From Taudactylus pleione (taxonomy: Eukaryota > Chordata > Amphibia > Anura > Myobatrachidae), in the NCBI GenBank assembly GCA_031769625.1, contig JAUIMM010000135.1:4468001-4532000 (forward strand): 64,000 nt of DNA, given 5' to 3'. A model generated the notes under the pieces. The model saw only the letters and a program-made list of their open reading frames with translations. It was not told where the DNA came from and did no database searches. The translations under genes were made by a program, and so were the position numbers. Each line of letters starts with the position of its first letter. Positions within the stretch are counted from its first letter, which is position 1. Of the stretch, positions 22,557 to 33,966 are shown piece by piece.

Positions 22557-24256
22557 TTATTTTATTATTGAGAAATACTTACCCTGCAATGATCTTATGA
22601 AGTTTTTATGTAATATTTGTTGAAAGATTCTTATAGGTCATGTATAATACATTTTTTATTATTGATATATGTTTTAAAGCCTTAATGTTCTCTTGTTTAT
22701 ATGATATACTTACCTGAGATTAAGTATTAGATATATAATATAAGTTTAATAGGTTATTTGATGTATTTTTATTATATTTTAAAGGTTTTATTATGCCAAC
22801 TAGTTATACCTTTCTATTTTGCCTTTCATGTTTAATATGGATCACATGAAATATGAACATTTCAAGGTGGAATATACCAACAAACACTATTAACATCAAT
22901 AGATATGGAAGTTCCAATTACAGTTAGAAGAACAAGGAACTTCTGGTTTTCTGCGTTCCACCAATACCCCTAATATGCGTATCAAATTTCCGCTCCTGAA
23001 GTAGGTTTAGAGCCACAACCGAAGGAGGCGGCATTTTGTCCAATCTCGCGGCCTCCGGTGATCATCTTAACCCTCGTTCCTACAGTGGCATTGACGTTAT
23101 CACCAGGTTCCAAAGAGGCAAATAAATCAGCGATACCTAACATGGAGGTTAATATGGTGTAAACTCTGGGAAGGACAAAACAGACTATAATCAGTTTCCA
23201 TAAAAGGACTTAGAATGGAACAGAGACATCCATTTTGGGTTTTGGGGTGCCTACAGGTGTTCTGAATTAAGAGGATTTGTGCATTATTATTAATATTTTG
23301 ACTTAAATACTCTCTTTTGTATACAATTTTCATATGTTATAACATCATATGTATATGAAGATACGCATTTTGTATGGAGTTAGACAAACTTAACAAACTG
23401 AAAGTTAAGTAAGATGCAAATGAGATGTAACATCACATGATCTACTAGGAGTATAAATATGTCTCCTGGGGCATGCCTCCCATACACCTTGACAAAGGAC
23501 TAGCGTTTGATATGCATCTGTGGAGGAGGTGCATGCCCTGTTGATGACCATCAGAGATCCTGTGAAGGTCCACATAGTGAAGCGGAAGTGGTGTACCCGG
23601 GTGTTTTTTTGCCATCACAACTCATTCATATGTGTGTCATTCTCAGAAGGCTCTTAATGGTATGAAGTAATCCTGCTGTTGTTGTTTTAAATTTTGTAAT
23701 ACTGTAAAATAATTATTTGTATACTTTTAACCACTATGAGGAGCATTCCTTGTATGTTTGTATATTCGGAGGTCTTGACCCAAGGTTGGTAAACATACCG
23801 GCTCCATCCAAGTGAATATTTAAGATATCTTCAGTGTAAAGTCAAGACCTGTACTAGGGGTTCAAAAAGCCATGGTTGGCAGTTCTGAGGAAGAGTAAAG
23901 ATACCTTTTAGTGAACATCACTCACCTAGATTAGGTGAGTTATCACGTTGGTGTTAACATCTACATATCCATATAGGGATATATCATCCAGTGGCTGTGT
24001 CCAACCACTCCCTGTCATGTCACAAACTGGTGCTGCTGTGACTACTCAGGCCATAGCCCACTATGTTCAGTAACTTTGCATAAGCACTGCGACTCCAAGC
24101 AGTGTCAGTTAAAAAAAGGTATAAAATAAAGTTTAAAAAATATATTTTGTTTTACTGTTACTTGTACTATTCTGTGTGCTGTACCACAGTGAGCTTGTTC
24201 ATGTACCACAAAACCCTTTGAATCACCACACTGTGAGCTGAGCTGTGAATTTAAAA

Positions 24257-26478
24257 ATGGATAACGATCAGTTTAGAAGAGAAGAGCAGGAGCAACAATC
24301 AAAGACTTTTGATGCAGCTGCTGCCACCTGTCATGATGATACTAGTTCTTCAACGTTATGAAATGCCGATGTCCAGGGGCAGTGTGGGTTTAATTCAGGG
24401 CACCTAAAATGAAATAACCAATATTTTACAGTGGTAAAGAAAAAAACATCAAAGTTTGCGGCAGAAAAACATAAAATTGCCAATATGCCATTCACCACGC
24501 AAAGTGGCAAGGAAAGGCTAAGGCCTTGGCCTTTATTTATGAGTGGTGGCTCTGCAACTGTCAGTGAGGTGTGCTCTTCTGCTTCTTATGAAGATGTAAG
24601 ATCTTCTCAATCTAGAAGAGGTGTCAATAAATGAAAACCTCTAAAGGCACAGGAACCAACTGTTTGCTCAGAAACAGCACAAAGCCCTGAGGAAAGTCTA
24701 AGTGTGTTTGCAGGTGCAATGTGTGAGCTTGACCTCTCCAGTACTGTACTCGAAGAAGAGCCTTCTTCCACTATTCTCTGCAAATGTGGGGATGAGCAGC
24801 ACAAGTCAACATGCTGACAGAAATTGAGGATGCTGCAGTGGAAGCGCAACAGGATGAGGAGGATATTTGTGTTGTTGACGCTAATAAGGAAGTTGATGAT
24901 GAGGATGTTGATGATGAGGATGTTGTTTGTGTAAATTAGAAACCAGTGGAAACAGTTGTTGCCCATGATAAGAAAAAGCCCATTGGCATGCCTGGGCATA
25001 AGACAATAAAATCCACCTCTTATGTGTGGAATTCTTTCTACCCAAATCCAGACAACAATTGTCAATCCATCCATAGCATTTGTAAAGCCAGAGTAAGCAG
25101 AGGTAGGGACCTTAACCATCTAGGAGCATCCTCCCTGTTATGTCATCTGCAGTGCTTTCATCAAAGTTTTTGCCAAATTCAGAAACTTTGGCTAATAAAG
25201 TAACAACAAGCAGTCCAGCATCAGCTAGCTCCCTTCTCTCTGCTAGATCCAAGTACCTGATATCTCCACCACCAACTCCTTTGTCAACAATATCCTCAAT
25301 CGTGATCGGAAGTAGCCCTACATCCAATTTGGTAAGGCTAATGGAGTCCCCCTCTTTCGAGGATTCCTCAGAAGATTCCTTAAGCGCTATGCCTGCTACT
25401 GCTGCTGCTGGGAGAAGATCTTCATCTCAGAAGGGAACTAAGAAAAAAAAACAAATGATCATTAAAAATCCTATGCAAGGGCGAGCAAATATGACAGCAG
25501 TCACCCAATTGCATAACAGATTACTGCCGCCATAGCATCTATGCTGGTATTATATGTGCATCCAATATCTGCAATTAATGCAGTGGGTTTTAGATAGTTA
25601 ACCCAGATAGTTAGACAGTTTGGAGGCCCTTTCACAAACTGGCTTTGCTCTACAGATATGTCCTCTTGTATCTTTGTTGCGTACGCCGCAAATTGCACCA
25701 CGCTGGTGCGATGCATACACCCAACAGAGGATATGCACACTGCATTCACACCCATGACTCCATAGGTTTACATGGTGTGATTGCAGTGCGTGCCATAGCG
25801 TACCGTAGCATATGCTCCTTTAGGTAATTTCATGGTGCGATGCGTGCGCATGTTTGTGGTGCGATTGGCAAAGACGTAGCAGGACACATCTGTACTTGAG
25901 CTGCCCATCCCCCAGTGTGTAAAGAGAAATAGTTTTTAGAACAGCTGGGAACCTTGTCAGTGATCAGCATAGAAAGCTACTTCCTCAAAATATGGAAAAG
26001 ATCATGTTCCTCAAAATGAACTACAAAATCAATGAGGAAGACCTTTACCGCCAATTAAGTATAAAAAATGAAGAGGCACCTGTAATGTTGGATTTTTAGA
26101 ATGTAAGCTCTTACGAGCAGGGCCCTCTACCCTCTTGTACTTCTCCCTACTTTAGTTTCATCTACTTTTTACTCACCACTAGGGGACCTAACACTTGGTT
26201 GCTTATGCTCTGTTGCTTATCTAGGTGTTATGGTTGCTAATGTTGCAATATATATTATCCATGTCCTGGTCCTGTATTGTATTGTTCTGTAAGTCGCTTG
26301 TCTACAACTTGTTTATGTACTGTGTAAGGCGCTGCGGAACACTTGTGGCGCCATATAAATAAATAATAATAATAATAATAATTCCAGTGGGGATGAATTA
26401 ATATTGTGTGAAGATGATGTACACACTGATGAAGGTTAGGAATTGGATGATGATGGCGACAACATCTTGCCTCTGTAG
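24257..26478 (+). pseudogene. Degenerate hAT transposase, relative of the 14803 protein
   Basis: The start, MDNDQF, is followed by stops and frameshifts. Conserved blocks are ANMPFTTQSGKERL (24480-24520), SFYPNPDNNCQSIHSICK (25036-25088, BED region with C-x2-C), RDLNHLGASSLLCHLQ and a C-terminal GNLVSDQHRKLLPQNMEKI (25948-26000). The end DDGDNILPL aligns with the C-terminus of the intact protein. Almost the whole catalytic core is missing between about 25600 and 25940, and a SINE-like tail separates the last 80 bp. It cannot encode a working transposase. Confidence 0.85.
26101..26382 (+). mobile_element. L2/SINE-like retroposon tail ending in (TAA)n
   Basis: It begins GTAAGCTCTTACGAGCAGGG and ends TGTAAGGCGCTGCGGAACAC, TTGTGGCGCCATATAAATAA, then a (TAA)n run. 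This is a tail type common in amphibian and fish retroposons. It is inserted within the 3' end of the degenerate transposase. Family name not assigned. Confidence 0.65.
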
Positions 26479-26819
26479 AGCCAGTCTGTGTATGTAGAGA
26501 TCATTGCCAGCAATGTCAGCTGCCCATTGGTAGTTTGTTTTGTGGGGGCCCAAACAAACCAATCACTTCAGCCACAATTGGCAGTCTCTGTTGCTGAAGT
26601 GATTGATTTGTTAAACTGTACATGTCCTATTTATATATAACATAAGGGTGGGTGGAAGAGCCCAAGGACAATTCCATCTTGCAACTCTTTTCTTTGCATT
26701 ATGCACTGTTCAGGGCATTGCTGACTGTCTTTTTGCATAGATGACAAAATTTTTTATTGTTTATTAAACTGCCATCCTGTCTGCCACTGCAGTGCCACTC
26801 TATTTTCCTAGATGTGTCA

Positions 26820-26990
26820 CATTGGAAGTCACACTGCCAAAGCCGATGAAAGTTTCTACATGTGGTTGATGAATCCCAAAAATGTCCAGAAATTGTTATG
26901 GCTATAGACAGCATCCCCAGTATGCCCCTTTCATTTTTTAAGTTGATTGGGTGGGCAAAACATGGCAGATTTTCAAATTTACACATTTTT
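26820..26990 (-). pseudogene. Inverted fragment of hAT transposase core
   Basis: On the minus strand it reads CKFENLPCFAHPINL and ITISGHFWDSSTTCRNFHR, which aligns with residues 602-650 of the intact transposase (GKFQHVPCFAHTINL and KISGHFRHSATACRRL). The surrounding old copy is on the plus strand, so this block is inverted and displaced. It comes from the region missing at 25600-25940. Confidence 0.75.
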
Positions 26991-26999
26991 TTAATTGCT

Positions 27000-27734
27000 T
27001 CCCCAACCAGTTGCCCCAGGACCCTGGTAAATTGATGTTTTTTTTTTTTTATAAATAACGATTCAGCTCAATAAATGCCTGCCCCTTTTGTATGTATATA
27101 TATATGATTCTAAGCAAAATAACTGGATAATGTAAATGATGGGTGTCATGCGAGAGACCATAAATATGAGCAGCAGCAAAGTGCATCTTCCTGCCAGGAT
27201 GGGTGCAATAAAGTGCGAATACAGTAAATACAAAAATTAGTTGTGTGTATTGGTCACATTCATACTTATATACATTGTACATACTGTGCGTAAAGCAGGC
27301 TGAGGTAACTTGAGGCATGCCACCCATTGTTGACAAATAACTTTCCAGTAGGCCCAGCAAACATCATGGATACTGGGAGTTGTAGTTCAGCCAGAGAGCT
27401 ACAGGCTGCTTTCCTCTGATGTAAACAGGAAGTCTTGGTCCCATTATCCCCAATAACCTCCCTGAGCACAAAGCTATTGACAGTGTGTACAATTTAGCAG
27501 CAACTCCACAAGCAAGGCCACCACATTTCGATTAGATGAAAAAAATATACAGTTTATATGGGTTGCATCAATATTTAATCAGGATGTGGCACAAAATGGC
27601 TGCCCTCAATGTGTTAGCGAAAGCTTCTCTGCAGTTGACACTCAGGTGATCAGGTTTTAGGTGGTTGGTTCACATAGGTTTGGGCACAAGTGGACTTCAG
27701 CAAGCCTGCTCCCATATCCCCCTGAAGAGTCTCT
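27000..27734. other. Non-coding intronic sequence
   Basis: I see no gene. CTGGGAGTTGTAGTTCAGCC (27376-27395) is a motif common in vertebrate DNA-transposon remnants. The rest is unassigned. Confidence 0.4.
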
Positions 27735-28330
27735 GGGCCTGATTCAGAGCCGCTCGTAAGCGGCTGCTCGTTCGCTATGAGCGATGTTTGCACAACTGCG
27801 CATGCATATGGGTCGTAATGCACATGTGCAAACCAGTCATTGCGGTTGGAATCGTGCGCTTGTAAAACAGCGAGGGGCTGCTAATTTGATTGACAGAATG
27901 TACCGTTTGTGGGTGGTAACAGGGAAAGGTGCTTGAAAATGGGGGAGTGGAGATCCGAATGCAGGCATGCCTAACGGTAAAAAGGGCATTTAATGGGAGT
28001 GCATAATTAGTAAAGGAGCGTCATCGACCACGTCACTTGGTTGTCTTTTAGCCTGATCTGCTCGCAGTGATTGCGGTAGGAAAAACCTACCACAAGCACT
28101 GCGAGCAGTTCTGATGCCTTTCAATGTACCCGATTAATCTAATAAATACCGGAGATGACGTGTGATGCGAACGGCAAAGGGGCGTCTTTACAAAATAGTG
28201 AGCGCATTTTTCGTTCGCTCACTCACATAGAGGCGTCAACAAACCGCAAAAAGCGAGCGCTCAATTTAAATAGCCGGCCCTTTTTTTGGAACGACCGTCC
28301 GCAAATAGCGTACGCTTCTGAATCAGGCCC
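27735..28330. mobile_element. Harbinger-like foldback element B1 (TSD TCT)
   Basis: GGGCCTGATTCAGAGCC at the left and CTGAATCAGGCCC at the right, flanked by TCT on both sides. Internal hairpins include CTGCTCGCAGTGATTGCGGT against ACCACAAGCACTGCGAGCAG (about 28057-28110) and GTGAGCGCATTTTTCGTTCGCTCAC. It is non-coding. It is the same subfamily as 59889-60488, in the opposite orientation (596 and 600 bp). Confidence 0.85.
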
Positions 28331-28719
28331 TCTGTTTGATGGTACAGACACTGCATAATATCTTCTGACAAATTACTGTATGCACGCGCGAATACCAAAA
28401 CTCCTCCAGATCAAGGATGTCTTTCAGAATTGAAAAACTTGATCCTACATTGATTCTCCCTCATAAATTTTCTTCAGAATAAAAAATGTAAATAAATACA
28501 TTTACAAACTAATCAATCCTTCCGTCCTTTTCCTGTCTTCAACTACTCCATAAACAATCTTGATTAATGAACACATTCTTGGTTTTAACTTCCTATGAGG
28601 TCATATAGTTTATTAAAATGCTATTGTGTCTGCTACTGCAGTGCAACTCTGTTTTCTAGATGTCCCATTTTGGAAGCTGAACTGCCACATGTTTGTGATG
28701 GGATGCAGTTTATAGAATA

Positions 28720-29180
28720 GCGGACTAAATGCCACTGGTCTATATCCCGACAGGAGAAGCCCGACGGCGGACTTAAGATAGGTGTCAAAATACTGATGCC
28801 TATCTTAATCCCGGTGCCAGAATAACGAAGGACAGCAGCCCGAACAATGTAAATTAAGGACGTCCTTAGCGTTAGCCATGGCGGGGGGGTAGGTTTTGGG
28901 ACTGTAGTAGGGTTAGGTTTTGAGGGGGTGGTTAGGGTCATGCACCCCTGGGGGTAGGTTAGGCTCTCCCCCAGGAGGGTTAGGATTAGGGTGCAGGAAG
29001 GGGGGTTTAGGTTTAGGCACCCCTGGGAGGGACTTAGGGTTAGGTACAGCCCTGGGAGTTTTAGGGTTAGGCACCCCTATGGGAGGGTTAGGGTAAGGGG
29101 GTTAAGGGTACTTACCAGCCAGAATCGGGATCTCTTCCTGTCGGGCTTCTCCTGTTGGGATTTGAACAGCCGCTGGTATT
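28720..29180. mobile_element. Repeat family with CTAACCCT-like interior, copy 1
   Basis: CCCGACAGGAGAAGCCCGAC near 28747 and its diverged complement GTCGGGCTTCTCCTGTTGGG (29139-29158) form inverted ends. The interior is a G-rich array of GGGTTAGG/GGGAGGGTTAG units. It is inserted in the 3' part of the old hAT copy, with GTTTGTGATG on both sides (28690-28699 and 29194-29203). Confidence 0.65.
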
Positions 29181-29691
29181 TCATATTGAATTTGTTTGTG
29201 ATGCCCACTGCTGTCGCATAGCTTAGTTAGCCAGCTATCTCGATGCAATTTTTTAGCCTAAACTGAATTAAGTCAATATTGTGAGCTGTGAGGTGGTCAA
29301 AATTAACTGGAAATGACTGGAAATTGTTATTATTGAGGTTAATATTACTGTAGAAATTAAAAACAGGACCAAATTATGTGATTTGAGACGTTTTTTATGA
29401 TCTTTTAGAAAAGAATACAGATCCAGATCCAAAACACGAAGGAAATACAGATCCAAAACCAACAAAAAACAGGTCCAAGTTACATGATTTTAGCGGTTTT
29501 TTTATATATTTTTAAAGAAATTCAAAACTAAAACTTAAAAAAACAATACACTTGAGGGTGATTTTACCAAAAACAAGAACAAAATCTTTGATAGTGGTTT
29601 TGGCAAAACCAATACCAAAACATGGGGATCCACACACATCTCTATGTGCAAACACCTAAGTGTGTTTGAAATAGACAATATGTGATATAGG

Positions 29692-29848
29692 AAGATGTAT
29701 CAAACCTTTTAAGAGGACAAGAGAAGTTGTCGATAGCAACCAATTAGCTTCTAGCTATCATTTATCTAGTATAGTCTATAAAATGATAAGTAGAAACTGA
29801 TTAGTTGCTATGGGAAATGTCTCCATCTGTTTAGAAGGTTGTACATAA
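29692..29848. mobile_element. Palindromic MITE
   Basis: TATCAAACCTTTTAAG at the left is weakly mirrored by CTGTTTAGAAGGTTGTACA at the right. Inner arms pair imperfectly (AGCAACCAATTAGCTTCTA with TAGAAACTGATTAGTTGCT). It lies 40 bp before the 57-bp MS4A exon. Confidence 0.55.
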
Positions 29849-29888
29849 TCTATGATTTATATTATATATAATTATTATTTTTTTGCAG

Positions 29889-29945
29889 TACATAATTGCA
29901 GGAGCTCTGACAATTGCAGCTCAGTGTAAGCCCAACATCTGCTTG
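29889..29945 (+). CDS. MS4A-family protein, 57-bp exon completing TM2
   Basis: The exon follows TTTTTTTGCAG and precedes GTGAGT. It has 19 codons, phase 0: YIIAGALTIAAQCKPNICL. It continues directly from the WGSVC end of the previous exon to give WGSVCYIIAGALTIAA, the most conserved block of the MS4A family. A short exon of this size at this place is typical of MS4A genes. It sits 27,476 bp from the previous exon, an intron expanded almost entirely by transposons. Confidence 0.9.
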
Positions 29946-30019
29946 GTGAGTTAAATGAATCTGTCAACTGTTTACCAATAGCTTTAAAAATGCCTGTGAC
30001 AATGCGTCCTTTTACATTG

Positions 30020-30450
30020 TATGAACTATGAAGTCCCGGCGGCTCATATCCTGATGCCGACATCCCAAAGCGAGATGATCCCGTCAGGGCAGGTAATGAC
30101 CCTATCCCTTCCCCTCTCCTCCCCTAACCCTAACTCTCCCTTAGTGGTGCCTAACCCTAACCTACACCGGGGATGCCTAACACCCCTTTACCGCACCCTA
30201 AATCTAACCCTCCCGGGGGGGTGCCTAAACCTAACCTTCCCCCCAAAACCTAACCCTGCTATGCTCCCTAACACTAACCCTCCCCCCGCGGCTAACGCTA
30301 AGGGCGCCCCGGACTTACCTCGTTTGGTCTGGCATCCTTCGGCGTTGCGTTATGATTAATATAGGCATCTGTATTTTGACGCCTATATTAAGTCCCTTGT
30401 TGGGATTCGGATGTCGGTATTGAGACCGGCATCTCATATCTACATCCCCT
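30020..30450. mobile_element. Repeat family with CTAACCCT-like interior, copy 2
   Basis: Left end AAGTCCCGGCGGCTCATATCC and right end GACCGGCATCTCATATC border an interior of CCCTAACCCTAACTCTCCC and CCTAACCCTAACCT units. It is the same family as 28720 and 56960. Confidence 0.6.
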
Positions 30451-31742
30451 TTTAGACTGTGGCTTCAAATATCTTCTTTTGGTTGGCCAGGTCTGGGCTA
30501 CTTGGCCATGCCGAAAGTCTTACTCAAAATTGTTTAGATATTGGAACAGACTGAGGAGTCTATTCGTCATCACTTAATTTATACAAAAGCATGTGAAAAT
30601 TAACACTTTGTATAAAATAATTATGAGGGCCATTTATCAAGTTCAGAAAAAGTTTTTATTTTTTTTCCGCTGAACTTGATGATGTTACTGAACTCCATCC
30701 TGAGATGCCATTCAGCCCCTGATAATCTTCATAGGCTGCTGTTTACACAGCAGCCTGTGAAGATTTACAAGGTAGCCACTGCAGCCAGCAGAGGAATCTA
30801 TTCAAATCCCTCCCTGCTGTGTCGGCACTGCAGAGCCCCAGTAGCTGAGAGCTCTGGGACACTGCAGACCTGTGAGAGACTCACCTGGCTGCCTGCGAGT
30901 CTCCTCCCACCCACTGCGCCGCTCTGGGAAGAGAGAAGACAGATGAAGACAGATGAGTTGAAGCAGAGAGGAGGATAATCTGGGAAGGGGACAATGGGGG
31001 TGGGGGGGTGAGGATAGACCTGACACTAGGGGAAGCTAAGGGACACAGCAGTGGTGGAGGGGGGGGGGGAGTGAGTACAGAGCCAACATTGGGGAAAGCT
31101 TATGGGATACAGCATCAGGGGAGGAGAGAGGACACGGGGCAAGTGGCTGACAGAGTGGACACCTGGGAGGGCCACACAGCAGCGGCAGGAGAGTTGGCAC
31201 AGGGGAGGGGGCATTTACACACAGCAGTGGGGGTCACAGACATTGTTGGCTGTGGTATGGGGGCGTACAGACACAGATAGCAGCGAGTAAATCCATAGGG
31301 CATGGCAGTTATAATGGGAAAAAGTATCACTTTTCCAAAAAGCTGACTCAGCAAAAAGAGCAGCTTTTGGGAAGTTGTACTTTAGGCAGTGAGGCGTGAT
31401 GAAGGCCTCCAAACAGTTTTTTAAACTAACAGCAAGTTTAAAACATAATTTTCACAAACCAATTACTTGGACCTGCTTCACAAATCAGATCCAAGCATTA
31501 TCCGCCCATTAGCCGCCCCATCATACAGTACATCTCCCCCTATATCTCTCCAAGATTTTATAACTCTCAAGAAAATGCATGATGAAGAGGTAGCAATGGG
31601 GGCCATCTCATAGTACTATTTAAAATAATTAAAATATATCTCACTCACTTATACATACAATTTCATCAGAAATATAAAAGAACTGAGTACTTGTTGCCAG
31701 GGCATCCACTGATGAAGTCCTGCATGATGAAACACTTTAGAT
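30451..31742. other. Non-coding intronic sequence, GA-rich in part
   Basis: No gene is recognised. A pair GAACTTGATGA and TCAAGTTCAGAAAAAG near 30640-30680 suggests the end of an unidentified repeat. 30940-31260 is strongly purine-rich (GGGGAGG runs), which creates open frames on both strands without coding signs. Confidence 0.4.
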
Positions 31743-33104
31743 CAGGGGTCTTCAACCTCTAAGGCAGTCTGGGTCACATTAAAATATTCAACGAAGCCGA
31801 GGGCCACTAAGCTATACTGCGGTATTTAAACTCTGCCCCCTCCTCACACAATTATAAACCATAACTGCCCCTCCTACAATTTTAATTATGTCCCATAACT
31901 GCTCCCCTCTGCAGTGCCCTCAGTAGTGACCCTTATGCAGTGCCCCCAGTAGTGGTCCCCCCTATGCAGTGGCCTCAGTAGTGGTCCCCATTATGCAGTG
32001 CCCCAAGTAGTAGTCCCCCCCTGCTCTGCCCCCAATAGTAGTCCACCCCTATGCAGTGCCTCCAGTAGTGCCCCACGTAGTAGTCCCCCCTATGCAGTGC
32101 CCCTTATATAATGCCCCCAGTAGTAGTCCCCCTTATACAGTGCCCCCAGTAATGGTCCCCCTTATGCAGGCCCCCAGTTGTGATGCCCCCTATGCAGTGC
32201 CCCTGATACAGTGCCCCCTGTAGTGGTCCTCCCAATTCAGTGCCCCCAGTAGTGGTCCTCCCTATGCAGTGCCCCTTATATAGTGCCCCCTGTAGTGGTC
32301 CTCCCTATTCAGTGCCCTCAGTAGTGGTCTCCCCTATGCAGTGCCCCCAGTAGTGCCCTTTATATAGTGCCCTCAATAGTATTCCCCCCTATACAGTGCC
32401 CTTAGTAGTGGTACCCCGATGCAGTGCCACCAGTAGTGGAACCCCCCGGTAGTGCCCCAAGTAGTGGTCCCCCAATGTAGTGGCCCCAGTAGTGGAACCC
32501 CCCAGTAGTGCCCCCAGTAGTGGTCCCCCGATGCAGTACCCCCAGTAGTGGTCCCCCAATGCAGTACCCCCCAATGCAGTACCCCCAGTAGTGGTCCCCC
32601 ATATGCATTGCCCCTTATATAGTGCCCCCAGTAGTGGTCCCCCCTATGCAGTGCCCTCAGTAGTGGCCCCCCTATGCAGTGCCCCAGTATTGCCCTTTAT
32701 ATAGTGCCCTCAATAGTAGTCCTCCTATACAGTGCCCTCAGTAGTGGTCCCCCAATGCAGTGCCTCCAGTAATGGAACCCCCAGTAGTGCCCCAAGTAGT
32801 GATCCCCCCTGATGCAGTGCCCTCAGTAGTGGTCCCCAATGCACTGCCCCCAGGAGTGGTCCCCCAATGCAGTGCCCCCAGTAGTATTCCCCCCCAATGC
32901 AGTATCCCCAGTATTGGCCCCCCCATGCAGTGCCCCCAGTAGTAGCACGTCCCCCCAGCAGTGCAGGCAAACACACACGTGGCGCCGGCGGCAGTGTGTT
33001 TGTTTCTGTCTGTAGTGCAGACTGCACTTACTGCGGTCTGCACTACAGTAACCATCGGCGGGACACGGGCGATGGCTCCGCGGGTCACAAATTGAAGACC
33101 CCTG
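31743..33104. mobile_element. Non-autonomous hAT element, 1,362 bp, exact target duplication
   Basis: The ends are CAGGGGTCTTCAACC and TTGAAGACCCCTG, flanked by identical CTTTAGAT (31735-31742 and 33105-33112). Most of the interior is a minisatellite. The right end has a palindrome GTAGTGCAGACTGCAC with its complement near 33012-33047. No transposase is encoded. Confidence 0.88.
31900..32945. repeat. CAGTGCCCCCAGTAGTGGTCCCCC minisatellite
   Basis: Roughly 35 diverged units of 20-35 bp (TATGCAGTGCCCCCAGTAGT). The minus-strand frames 32389-33088 read as Gly/Thr/Tyr-rich repeats and are artefacts. It is similar in sequence to the arrays at 4790 and 6241, although the host elements have different ends. 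Confidence 0.85.
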
Positions 33105-33263
33105 CTTTAGATGGTGTCATCCCATTGTAGTCTAGACTACATTTTCCACATTATTTTCAGAGAGGGATCAGACAGATTATGGTTGTGCATGTGCGGAGAC
33201 TCTGCCAGGTCTGAACCCCTGTAAGAGTCCCTGCAATAAAATATTGCTAAATTGCCCTGATAA

Positions 33264-33287
33264 ATATATATATATATATATATATAT
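33264..33287. repeat. (TA)n tract at the retrotransposon's left edge
   Basis: Uninterrupted TA dinucleotides directly abut the LTR. The matching tract continues at 39052-39083 on the other side, so the element inserted inside one microsatellite. Confidence 0.9.
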
Positions 33288-33894
33288 TGTGACACAGTTA
33301 GGTTAGGGGGTCCCTCTCCTGGGTAGAGGACTCCTTCCTTACACACACACACAGCAGCAGGGAAGCAGCACACCAGTCTGGATGCAAGTACAAGCTGGTC
33401 GGCGCCAGTCTTTATTGTACAATGTCAGAAAACATAAAGAAAACATAAACAAAAATCCTAGCCCTGTCGGGGCACTAACTTCACAGGTAGTTCCCTCACT
33501 ACCAGAACCTGGCAGGGCCTAATGCCCTCGCCAGCAACAAAGCACAGCACAGTACTCACAGATAGGTTTTCCAAGTGTCTCTGAGCAAACTCCCTGTCTG
33601 CTCTCCCAGGTGAGACAATCAGCCCTCAACACACTAGGCTTATATTGGCCACTCTCAGGTGGGAACCCAATCAAGCCTGTTACCAGGCTAAGAGAACCAA
33701 AACCTGGAGTGGCCGTGGGTGGAGCCCTCCCTCTCCTCTCACCCACAACCCCCAGGTCCCAAACCGGCTTTTCAAAAAGCCAAGACTCAAGCCTGCTTCA
33801 CTGCAGACTTTCTCCTGTGGGTTTAAAACACAAAAGACAGGAATCTGGGACAAATGTACCTGCCACAGACCACTTTACCAGTGATCCTATCACA
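33288..33894 (-). repeat. 3' LTR of the Gmr1-type element, 607 bp
   Basis: It differs from the other LTR by a 12-bp segment (about 33779-33790) present only here, one fewer CA unit in the (CA)n and about two substitutions (G/A near 33404 and 33754). On the minus strand it contains AATAAA (33411-33416), the likely polyadenylation signal. Confidence 0.95.
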
Positions 33895-33966
33895 TATCCC
33901 CCCCTTTGTTTCGACCTGTGGGGCAGAACAACTGAAGCCCCCAAACAATGAACGCGTGACAACGCA

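Larger units (their letters stand above)
19299..23985 (-). mobile_element. Penelope-like retroelement with 1.4-kb inverted arms, degenerate
   Basis: Left arm 19299-20805 and right arm about 22563-23985 are inverted copies, for example GTAGATGTTAACA with ACTCACCTAATCTAGGTG at the left against CACCTAGATTAGGTGAGT with TGTTAACATCTAC at the right. Between them, on the minus strand, are RT and GIY-YIG fragments. Inverted flanking arms (pseudo-LTRs) are known for Penelope-like elements. The sequence from 19140 to 19298 may also belong to it. The element interrupts the old hAT copy. Confidence 0.78.
18553..29644 (+). mobile_element. Old, shredded hAT copy split by later insertions
   Basis: Segments collinear with an older relative of the 13128 element are spread across this span. 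These are a GTGCTGTCCATCC-type leader (18560-19140), a leader and ORF remnant (24000-26478), 3' flank (26479-26820, matching 17917-18190), and a 3' end (about 28610-28700 and 29190-29644) terminating in CACACATCTCTA. Later arrivals are the Penelope-like element (19299-23985), an L2/SINE-like tail (26101-26382), a Harbinger-like foldback (27735-28330) and a CTAACCCT-type element (about 28720-29180). The exact left end is not resolved. Confidence 0.6.

Noticed and set aside
32389..33088. Gly/Thr-rich minus-strand frames of up to 116 codons
   Set aside because: Readings of the CAGTGCCCCCAGTAGT minisatellite in the hAT at 31743.
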